Assembly (NCBI GenBank): GCA_951799425.1
Contig: OX637406.1
Location: 31,180,390 to 31,244,389, forward strand
Direction: 5' to 3'
Length of the DNA: 64,000 bases
DNA from: Ilex aquifolium
Taxonomy: Eukaryota; Streptophyta; Magnoliopsida; Aquifoliales; Aquifoliaceae
In this document: positions 56,231-64,000 of the stretch, piece by piece
Position numbering within the stretch: the stretch's first letter is position 1
Layout: every line of letters begins with the position of its first letter
Program-made: the position numbers and the translations under genes
The notes under the pieces: generated by a model
The model's database searches: none
Seen by the model: the letters and a program-made list of their open reading frames with translations, nothing else
What the model was told of the DNA's origin: nothing

Positions 56231-56897
56231 GGCAACTTAGTAAGCATCACCATGTATCCTTTAAGTCTAGAGTTCATAATCGTGTGTCTAGTCCATTTGA
56301 ATTAGTCCATTCCAATGAGTGGGGTCCATTAAATAATATCGCATCTAATAAATTTCCTTATTCTGTAACATTTGCGATAATTATTCTCGTATGCCTTGGT
56401 TATTTATCATGAATTCTGATTTTGAATTGTTTTCTATATTTAAAACCTTTCATAAGGAAATCAAAACTCAATTTGGTTGTCGTGTTCGCATTTTAAGTTC
56501 TAATAATGCTCACGACTATGGCTTGGACCCTTTTGATACTTATCTTCATAAAACTAGCATTACTCACCAAGCTTCATGTGTCTACGCTCCCCAGCAAAAC
56601 GATGCGGCAGAATATAAAAATCGTCATCTCACGGAATTAACTTGTGCACTTTTATTTCAAATGCTTGGTCCTAGATGTCTTTGGAATGATGATGTGTTTG
56701 CTGCTTGTCATCCCGTTAATCGTGTGCTCTTTTCTATGTTAAATAGGCAAAGTCTGCATTATGTCCTATCCCCAAATTCTCTTATTTACTTACCACCTAA
56801 GATCTTTGAATGTGTTTGTTATATTCACAATTTGGGATCCAAATTAGATAAATTCGCTCCACGTGCCACAAAATGTATCTTTCTTGGTTATTTCTAA
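56231..56897 (+). pseudogene. Copia-2 integrase core
   Basis: A GAG-pre-integrase zinc region (CPLWQLSKHHHVSFKSRV) leads to SPFELVHSNEWGP, where the first catalytic Asp is Asn (HSN for HSD). After a frameshift near 56390 come FHKEIKTQFGCRVRILSSNNAHDY (second Asp replaced by Asn) and YAPQQNDAAEYKNRHL, with the Glu kept as AAEYKNR. It ends with the ATKCIFLGY motif. The enzyme would be inactive on two counts. Confidence 0.85.
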
Positions 56898-57550
56898 AAG
56901 ATTGTCGTTGTCATAGTCCCACGCTTCAATGATACATTACCAATGTTGATGTCACCATTACTGAATTTGTTCCATATTTCCAAGCTCTTGCTCCTCCTAG
57001 ATCTTGAGTTTGAGCAGTCCTCTTCACCCCCACCTCCTCTATTACCATCTACCGTTTCACAACCCATTGTATCTCCTCCATCTTTACCACCACTACCCTC
57101 TCCTACCGTGCTTCGTGTACTCTCATCGTCCAAGGCCATCTACTAAGGTGCCCCCCTCGTCTTCCTTGATGTCTTTTGATCCGAGTCCCCATGTTAATTT
57201 TGACTCCTTGCCCATTGCACTTCGTAAAGGTACTCGGTCCCGTGTTGTTAACCATCCTATTGTTAATTTTGTTTCTTATAATACATCGTCCCCTATTTTC
57301 TCTTGTTTATCTCTCAATTGTCTATTGTTTTCATCCCTAATACATTACGTGAAGGGTTATATGATCCGAGTTCGAAAAAAACAATGGAGGTCGACGTGAA
57401 CGTGGATGTCTTACATCATAATCAGACGTGTGATCTTGTTCCCTTACTTTTTGATAAAACGACTATTAATTGTCGGAACTGTCAAATTCAATCCTAATGA
57501 TTCTATTAAACATCTCAAAGTGCAACTCATGTTGCCGAGGGATTTACCTC
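56898..57550 (+). pseudogene. Copia-2 integrase-RT linker and truncated reverse transcriptase
   Basis: A Ser/Pro-rich linker (56960-57130) is followed by LPIALRKGTRS and PIVNFVSYNTSSP, then the RT start with IPNTLREGLYDPSSKK and a NPNDSIKHLKVQL block. The frame ends at about 57549, where the RT normally continues for several hundred residues. The rest of RT and RNase H are deleted. Confidence 0.8.
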
Positions 57551-57619
57551 TGTTAAGAGTATTATTATTATATTGTTTTCTATTTTATAAGGTTGTAATA
57601 AGTATACCTCTCTAAGAGT
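57551..57619 (+). repeat. Remnant of the Copia-2 3' LTR
   Basis: TGTTAAGAGTATTATT and the following text match the first 80 bp or so of the 5' LTR (44207 onwards), including the CTCTAAG block. The homology stops near 57619, and the Tat-2 pol text begins directly. Confidence 0.68.
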
Positions 57620-60174
57620 AACGAGAAAGCCGCCCATCTTCGAGATCTCGGGGCCACCTTCACCGTGCTCTGAGCATACGGCCTGAAACTTAACGCTTCA
57701 AAGTGTGCTTTTGGGGTAAGCTCGGGCAAATTCTTGGGATACTTGGTAACCCACCGCAGCATAGAGGCCAATCCCGATCAGGTACTGGCTGTGCAGAATA
57801 TCCAGAGGCCGAAGACCATCAAGGACATACAAAAACTGACAGGGATGCTGACGGCCCTCAACCGGTTCATCTCCAAGTCCTCGGACAGATATAAGCCATT
57901 CTTCACTATGCTCAAAGGGGCGACGAAAGGATCTTGGGGTAAAGAATGTGACCGAGCGCTTGAGGGGATCAAAGAGTATTTGAGGTCCCCTCCGACCTTA
58001 TCCGTTCCAACAGAAGGTGAAGTTCTAAATCTCTACCTATCTGTCTCGAAATGGACGATAAGTGGAGCCCTGGTAAGGGAACACCAAGGGATACAAAAGC
58101 CTGTCTACTACATAAGCAAAACTCTGCTCGATGCCGAGACTAGATATTTGCCGATGGAGAAGCTTATCTTAGCTTTGGTCGTCTCGGCAAGGAAACTCAG
58201 ACATTATTTCCAGGCTCATCCTATTGAGGTCTTGACCGATCAGCCCCTTAAACCCATACTTCATAAAGCTGACATGTCTGGACGAGTTACTAAATGAGCC
58301 GTAGAGCTAGGAGAGTTCAAGATAAGCTATAAACCTGGCACTTATGTCAAAGGGCAGATCCTTGCTGATTTCATTGTCGAATTATCTGCGTCTGAGTCTC
58401 CATTAGAGGGGCATCTGGCTTTTGACAGCAATGACGTTTGGAGTTTGCATGTGGATGGATCCTCGAACGCAAGGGGGGCAGGAGTAAGTGTAGTGTTGGC
58501 TAATTCCATAGGATTTACAATGGAATGAGCTATAAGACTTAGATTCAAAGCATCTAATAATGAGGCCTAGTACGAGGCATTGTTAGATGGACTCGAGGTT
58601 GCATACTCGGTCGGGGTTAAACACCTCTATATTTTATGCGACTCCCAGCTGGTGGTAAATCAAATCAACGGGGACTTTGAAGTTCGGGACAATAAGATGA
58701 AGGCATATCATCAGAGAGCAAAGTCAAGAACGGAGAGGTTCGAAAAGATAGAGTTGTCTCAAATTTCGAGGGACCATAATAGCCATGTTGATGCACTAGT
58801 CTGCCTTGCCTCGACTTTGGCTTCAAAGGTAACTCAGCGCATTACAATTGATTACCTGGAAAGTCCGAGCATAAAAGATGTAAGCGCCGAGGAAGTACTG
58901 CCTATGTGCATTCAAGATGCGTCTCTGAATTGGATAGACCCCATAATCAAGTATTTTGTGGAGGGAATACTCCCCGAGGAGGTGAAAGAAGCCAGGAAGA
59001 TCAAACTGAAAGCTCCCAGATTCTGGATATCCCCCGATCACAAGTTATATAGGAGATCCTTTTCGGGGCCATATTTACTTTGTGTCCCCGAGGATAAGGT
59101 GGAACATTTGCTCTATGAGGTTCATGAGGATGTATGTGGGAGTCACACAGCAGGAAGATCTCTCGCATACCGAGCGATATCTTAGGGGTATTGGTGGTCG
59201 TATATGCATAAAGATGCCAAAAGCTATGTTCGGAAATGTGATGAGTGTCAGAAGTTTGCTCCCATCATCCAACAACCGGCAAGAGACTTAAACCCATTGA
59301 CAAGTCCTTAGTCATTCTCCCAGTAGGGCATGGATATAGTAGGGCCTCTCCCGAGGGCTCATTTGGGCAAGAAATTCCTCTTAGTTACTACTGACTTCTT
59401 CACAAAGTGGATTGAAGCCGAGCCTTTGAGTCGTATTCGGGATCTCGAAACAAAGAAGTTTGTATGGCAGAATATTATTACTTGATTCGACATCCCTCGG
59501 GCCATCGTCTTGGACAATGGCACTCAATTCAACAGTGGTCCATTCCATTCTGGGAGTTCTGTTCGGGATTTGGAATACGCAACTATTATTCCACCCCGGC
59601 GTATCCACAATGTAATGGACAAGTGGAGGTTTCGAATAAGACAGTCTTGGCTGGAATTAAGAAAAGGTTAGAGAAAGCTAATAGTAGATGGGCCGAGGAG
59701 TTACTCAATGTGTTATAGGCATATAGGACAACCCCGAGAACTTCTACAGGTGAAACGCTCTACGCTATGACGTATGGAGTTGAAGCTATCATTCCTTTAG
59801 AGGTAGGGCTCCCGACCATATGGAGTTAAGCCTTTGAATCTAGAAATAATAATCAGACACTGGCCAAGGATCTTGATTTGGCTGAGGAAAGAAGAGAATT
59901 GGCATCTATCAGGCTAGCAAATTATCAAGGAGAGGTGTCAAGACACCATCAAAGGAAGGTCCGAATGAGAAATTTTCAAGTAGGGGATCTAGTGCTGCGC
60001 AAAGTCACTGGCCATACTCGGGAACTCACAAATGGCAACCTTGGCCCCAATTGGGAAGGCCCACACAAAATTGTTGCCGTGGGGGGCACAAGGGCGTATC
60101 GACTACAAGACATAGATGGGAAAGACGTAAACCGACCTTGGAATGTATCAAATTTGAAGAAATATTACTACTAA
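57620..60174 (+). pseudogene. Tat-2 pol: RT end, RNase H, aRNH and integrase
   Basis: The order is the RT tail (LNASKCAFGVSSGKFLGYLV), RNase H (YYISKTLLDAETRYLPMEKL, ending near 58390), aRNH (LHVDGSSNARGAGV at about 58450, then CDSQLVVNQI and SHVDALVCLAS), and integrase from about 59090. The integrase has VHEDVCGSHTAGRSLAYRA, CDECQKFAP, MDIVGPLPRA at about 59330, IVLDNGTQF at about 59508, and a YPQCNGQVEVSNK Glu motif at about 59603. The C-terminal GPNWEGPHKI block is at about 60045. Stops at about 58297, 58528, 58569, 59184 and 59718 and frameshifts near 59545 and 59770 break it. Confidence 0.88.
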
Positions 60175-60196
60175 GTTGACTCCTAGGCATTGGATC

Positions 60197-60520
60197 TCAA
60201 AAAGTTAACACGAGTCTCGAGCTCGGTCGTTGGGGGTACGGCCCGGTGAGGGGTAAGCCTCCACCCTTGGAGCACCGCCCTCAAAAAGTTAACATGAGCC
60301 TCGGGCTCGATCGTTAGGGGTACGGCCCCGAGAAGGGTAAGCCTCCACCCTTGGAGCACCACTCTCAAAAAGTTAACACCAGTCTCGGGCTCAGTCGTTA
60401 GGGATACAGCCCCAGGAGGGATAAGCCTCCACCCTTGGAGCACCGCCCTCAAAAAGTTAACACCAACCTCGGGCTCGATCGTTAGGGGTATGAGCCTCGG
60501 GCTCCATCACTTAAGGGCAA
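60197..60520 (+). repeat. Tandem array of ~83-bp units after Tat-2 pol
   Basis: Three full units and a partial fourth carry AAAAAGTTAACAC, CTCGGGCTCGATCGTTAGGG and AAGCCTCCACCCTTGGAGCA. The last word contains the inverted repeat CTCCACCC-TTGGAG. It is placed between pol and the antisense unit, as in Tat-1, but with an unrelated unit sequence. Confidence 0.9.
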
Positions 60521-60740
60521 GGCCCCGGGCACAACAAGTCCCCAATACTTGTGCATTTTCGAAACTTTCTGAACCTGAAGGTTCAAGAATCAACAACACA
60601 GCTCAACATAGTGAAATAGAAGACATTGTAATGAAGACGTCATGAAAAAAATAAAAGTTTCATTGATGAAAGAAAAAGAGGTTGTGCATCCCCCAGGCAT
60701 ACAAAAAAAGAAAGAAAACAACACAAACAGAACAGGATCT

Positions 60741-62975
60741 TCAAGGGTCTGCGGGCTCAGCAAGGTCACCACTAAGCTCTTCGCCGCCAAGCCGCGACTG
60801 ATGCCTTCTAAGATACCCTTCACCAACACCAAGGATCTCGTCAAGCTCCCCGATCTCGACCCCACCGGGATGAATTATAGAGGTGCTGGGGAGAGCAAGA
60901 TCTCTCGAGTGCCTTGGAAGGGTAGGAGAAGGGAGCCGAAGGGGAGACATTTCTTTAGACCCATCACTGACTGTGATAGGCACGTTCTCCGTTGTAGTCT
61001 CCCCTACTTCAGTCGGCCCTTCTAGAGCCGGCTCGGCGCTCGGTTGGACACCAGTGGGGGCCTCGGCCTCTGGTTCCCCTAGTAAACTGTGCCTTACAAA
61101 GAGATTTGAGCCAACCGCGACCTCAGCAACATAAAGGGCCTCATCCCAGCCTTGCTTGAATGCCTTCCTCTTTCCGTCGTCGTAGGCTGGGACGAATTGA
61201 TCTTGGCATTGATGGTACACGTCCATGCATGCCTTATTTAGCCTCTCGGCCTCCCTGGCCTTTTCCCCCTCCAGAGCCTCCACCTTTGAAGTCAGGGCAG
61301 CACAGTTCGCCTCGACTTCAAGCAGCTTCGCTTCGGCGGCAGAGACCTTGAGTTCGACCTCGTCCATTCTCTTCGCCGCCTCGGCCTCGGCATCCCTGGT
61401 TTTGTCCAGCTCTTGCGGATCAAGTCGGCGATGTGTCTGGTTTGGTCGCCGACCATCCTCTCCACTTGGTGAATGTGGGCATCCTTCTAGGCCAACTCGG
61501 CCTGGGCCTTGTCGGCTCTGCTCTTATATGCCCAGAAGCGGTTGATGATGACCGCCATCTGCTAGTAAGCCTGAAGAGAAAGAACAAATGTCAGAATTGA
61601 GGTGAAGTGCTCAAAAATGGTTAAGGCATGGAGAAAGCTAGGATTACTTACTGCCAAGTTGTGCTGAACCACCCCTTGGAGGAATCGATTATCTCCATAC
61701 TCCTCAATATCGCCATGTCGGCGTCGAAGAGCATGGTCCCCCCGATGGCCAGGGCCATGTCCGGGGAATAAATAATGGAGTCAGACTCCAAGACTAGTTG
61801 ACCCCTCCTGGTGGCGGCTCGGGGGGCTCACTTGGCAGGACCTTGTTGTTGTTCTTGCTGTTGTGGTGGCAGTTGCTGCTGTCGGCGTTCTTGTTGGAGT
61901 GAGGGAGCAGGCGGAGGTGCGGGGATCTGCGCGGTGCAAGACGGCTCGCCGGACCATGAGAGCCTCGGCCTCCTTGCCACAGAAGCGGCCTCCAAACTCT
62001 TGACTGTGATGGGGGTTATGTGGAACATTTCGTTTGAAGTAGAAGGGGTGGCTTCAGAGTCGCGGTCGGGGTCGGCTTCAAGATCCTCCTCTTCGTCTTC
62101 GTCCTCTTCTTCAGAGGAGTTGTCGACCTAGATAGAAAGGTCAAAAGGAGGAGGGATCTGCGAGAACCTGGTGTAGCTTGGACAGTAGCCGAGTAGAACG
62201 TGTGCGGCCCGAGCAAAGGGGTCGCCGGGGTTGTAGGACCAGACCTTGATCAAATCGTCAAAGGCAACTTCGGATTTTGAAGGCTGGGCGGTGTCTCCCT
62301 TATATCCCTCTACAACGAAAAAGAAAAAACGAAAGTCAGAAAACAGAAATAAAGGCCGAAGGGTGGCAAAGTTAGTGCAATGCCCACCTAGATCCCTCGG
62401 CACCTTGCGACAGAAAAGGCCATCATACTCGGGTCCATCACCTTTCTCCCATCTGCCGCCGAGCATAATGAGATCCTGGACGTACCCCTTGTCCGAGTCA
62501 AGCATGTGTGTCACCAAATACATAGAGGAGTCCCGAGCCTGAAGATAATATCTGCCCCCACTAACTAATTTCAAGTCATAACATAACAGAATCTCATCTA
62601 TCCCTACGTTTACCCCTAGCCGAGCATTTATGGCGACTACGCCCATGATTATTCTGAACAGATTGATACAACATTAGAGGGGAAAGAGCCTCTCAATTGC
62701 ATGAGTACTCTTAATAGGCGGGGAGGAAAAGGGAACCTAACTTCCCCCTCCATGATGGCTTTGGTATGAAAAGGCATGAGTTTCACACTGCCTATATCAG
62801 CCCTGTGGAACCTAGAGTCGAAAACAAAAGTGAAAATGGGCTCGGGAATGTTGTACTTATTTCTAAACGCTTGCAGGTTGGTCTCTTTCACTTGGGTTCT
62901 CCTCAGCCTACCAGTGTCACTAGACCTAACTAGTTCCCTCACTATGGTTCTTCGTATTCTGGCTATGGAGGAGTT
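60741..62975 (-). pseudogene. Tat-2 antisense unit (aORF), intron-bearing
   Basis: On the minus strand, exon pieces start at 62975 (after a TCTCTAG acceptor). They continue through LMPFHTKAIMEGE (to 62742), MGVVAINARLGV and GGRYYLQARDS (62653-62388), then GYKGDTAQPSK (from 62309). Further on there are an acidic Ser/Glu stretch, a Gln-rich run (about 61840-61880) and an Ala/Glu-rich coiled coil (61367 down), with the stop at 60741. Introns 62310-62387 (GT-AG, phase correct) and 62654-62741 (phase off by one, suggesting a small indel) are seen. The start codon was not fixed. This is the family of antisense ORFs known from Tat elements; the role is unknown. Confidence 0.72.
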
Positions 62976-63487
62976 CTAGAGAAATGTAGAAAAGAATGGG
63001 GAAGATGGAGATAGAGTACGGAAAGGGAAGTACTTACAAGTTTAGTAACTTCGAAGGATGTGCTCGGGGGAGTAAGGATAGTTGCTCGGGAGTTGATTGC
63101 AGATTGAGAATTCGAAGATCCAAAGTCTTGAATCAACAAAGAGATCTCTTATTTATACTCTGCAACAAGAGCGGGAATCGAAGAGGCAGACCTTAGCCTA
63201 CCAGTGTCACTAGACCTAACTGGTTCCCTCACTATGGTTCTTCGTATTCTGGCTATGGAGGAGTTCTAGAGAAATGTAGAAGAGAATGGGGAAGATGGAG
63301 AACAGAGTACGGAAAGGGAAGTACTTACAAGTTTAGTGACTTCAAAGGATGTGCTCGGGGGAGTAAGGATAGTTGCTCGGGAGTTGATTGCAGATTGAGA
63401 ATTCAAAGATCCAAAGTCTTGAATCAACAAAGAGATCTCTTATTTATACTCTGCAACAAGAGCGGGAATCAAAGAGGCAGACCATCA
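62901..63487 (-). repeat. ~290-bp tandem duplication covering the Tat-2 antisense promoter
   Basis: The segments 62901-63190 and 63191-63487 are near-identical. Each contains, on the minus strand, a TATA box (TATAAATA at 63150-63157 and 63441-63448), a leader exon ending CTT|GTAAGT (63037 in the inner copy) and an acceptor TCTCTAG. So the whole promoter, first exon and first intron (62976-63037 in the inner copy) are doubled. Confidence 0.85.
63150..63157 (-). promoter_or_regulatory. TATA box of the Tat-2 antisense unit (inner copy)
   Basis: The minus strand reads GAGTATAAATAAGAG. It lies about 110 bp upstream of the putative leader-exon donor and about 175 bp upstream of the first coding-like exon. 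The outer duplicate is at 63441-63448. Promoter activity is inferred. Confidence 0.6.
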
Positions 63488-63603
63488 AGTGCAAATTTGA
63501 AAATTACGGCGCCAAACGTGCGCGTAACCACCCCTAAATCCCAAGCGTGCTTAGGAAGCCTCCACTCTCCATTCGCCACCTGTCTCACGATGCGAAGGAA
63601 ATG

Positions 63604-63618
63604 GAGGCTGGGGGCAGT
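63604..63618 (+). promoter_or_regulatory. Tat-2 polypurine tract
   Basis: GGAGGCTGGGGGCAG precedes the LTR start TTGATGGG. It is similar to the Tat-1 tract at 26751-26766. Confidence 0.72.
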
Positions 63619-64000
63619 TGATGGGACTTTAGGCGGCTCAGTAGCCACAAGTTGACACGTGGATAGTTATAGCCATTATGAATTGCAAAAGGCACCAGGC
63701 GAGGACACTGAGGAGTTATAGCATGGAAAAACCGAGCGCATCTTATTTAGCCTAGCATTAAAGAGGATATGACAGCTCATTAATGAGGACTTGAGTGACT
63801 ATGATAGGGCCATTAATGAGCCTTCGTGTCCTCGAGACCCGTGAAGACAATCATCATTACAAGGCATTAATTGCCATTATGCCTACCCATTGTCCTCGAC
63901 AAGACCCGAGATGCTTATTCCCGAGCAGTGATTGCTCGAGCGTAGATGTCAAGCACCGAGTAGGGATTCTTAAATGATCGGAGATGGGCAGTTAATGCTC
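63619..64000 (+). repeat. Tat-2 3' LTR, 5' part
   Basis: It starts TGATGGGACTTTAGG directly after the polypurine tract and runs off the window. Only U3 is present. It has no close match to the Tat-1 LTR. Confidence 0.72.

Larger units (their letters stand above)
44207..57619 (+). mobile_element. Copia-2: Ty1/copia element with three nested insertions and a deleted 3' half
   Basis: The 5' LTR (44207-45642), a Met-type primer site (45643) and gag, protease and integrase pieces are collinear once three inserts are removed: 44321-45549, 47044-49355 and 50383-55976. RT is cut short at about 57549 and is followed at once by 69 bp of the 3' LTR (57551-57619), which then gives way to Tat-2. The LTR ends TGTTAAG and CTTAACA are perfect inverted repeats. 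The element is old and inactive. Confidence 0.85.
57620..64000 (+). mobile_element. Tat-2: 5'-truncated Ty3/gypsy Tat element, 3' LTR continues past window
   Basis: The element lacks LTR, gag, protease and most of RT. It starts just downstream of the RT catalytic box and runs through RNase H, aRNH and integrase to 60174. A tandem array (60197-60520), a minus-strand reading unit (60741 to about 63160), a polypurine tract (63604-63618) and the 3' LTR (63619 onward) follow. The layout is the same as in Tat-1, but the two are different families. Confidence 0.87.

Noticed and set aside
61811..62131. Cys/Gly/Ser-rich plus-strand protein
   Set aside because: It is the reverse strand of the Gln-rich and acidic segment of the Tat-2 antisense unit; low-complexity text produces open frames on both strands.

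Overview
This window is intergenic and intronic DNA of a land plant, most likely an angiosperm. It is dominated by plant-type retrotransposons: Ty1/copia, Ty3/gypsy Tat lineage with two RNase H domains, a Ty3/gypsy chromovirus, and L1-like LINEs carrying a plant RNase H. The one host gene seen is a UPF0301 (DUF179, AlgH-like) protein gene on the minus strand, with two exons visible (37000-37677 and 42128-42282). No tRNA, rRNA or CRISPR was seen. Almost every transposon reading frame is broken, so the window is a fossil record of nested insertions.

Block 1 (1-28870) is one minus-strand Copia element (Copia-1). Its 5' LTR is at 28361-28870, its primer-binding site is just left of that, and its gag leaves the window at base 1. 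Five insertions, each bounded by a target-site duplication (TSD), stretch it out. A LINE (474-11052, 13-bp TSD) splits gag and itself holds two solo LTRs (3117-5446 and 5604-7538). A Tat-lineage Gypsy element, Tat-1 (12389-27324, TSD GTTTC), sits in the leader and holds another solo LTR (19518-21454) of the same family as 5604-7538. A fourth solo LTR (27627-28197) also lies in the leader.

Block 2 (28871-36790) holds unassigned AT-rich DNA, a second complete but inactivated LINE (29464-35815, 11-bp TSD) and a likely Helitron 3' end. Block 3 (37000-44206) is the UPF0301 gene. Its 4.45-kb intron contains two copies of a 0.67-kb terminal-inverted-repeat element in opposite orientation. A LINE reverse transcriptase scrap lies upstream. 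The 5' exons of the gene were not found before the next transposon block begins.

Block 4 (44207-57619) is a plus-strand Copia element (Copia-2). It carries a 1.2-kb non-autonomous Copia in its 5' LTR, a solo LTR in gag, and a complete chromovirus (50383-55976) in its protease region. It has lost most of its reverse transcriptase and all but 69 bp of its 3' LTR. Block 5 (57620-64000) is a 5'-truncated second Tat element (Tat-2) whose 3' LTR runs off the window.

The most interesting biology is in the two Tat elements. Both have the same layout after pol: a tandem-repeat array, then reading frames on the opposite strand ending at the 3' LTR. In Tat-1 the LTR-proximal antisense frame resolves into four exons with GT-AG introns whose phases add up to exactly 842 codons. 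In Tat-2 the antisense unit has its own TATA box and leader intron inside a roughly 290-bp tandem duplication. A second notable signal is a set of CGTTCGAACG palindromes arranged as pairs at an exact 18-bp pitch in both copies of one solo-LTR family.
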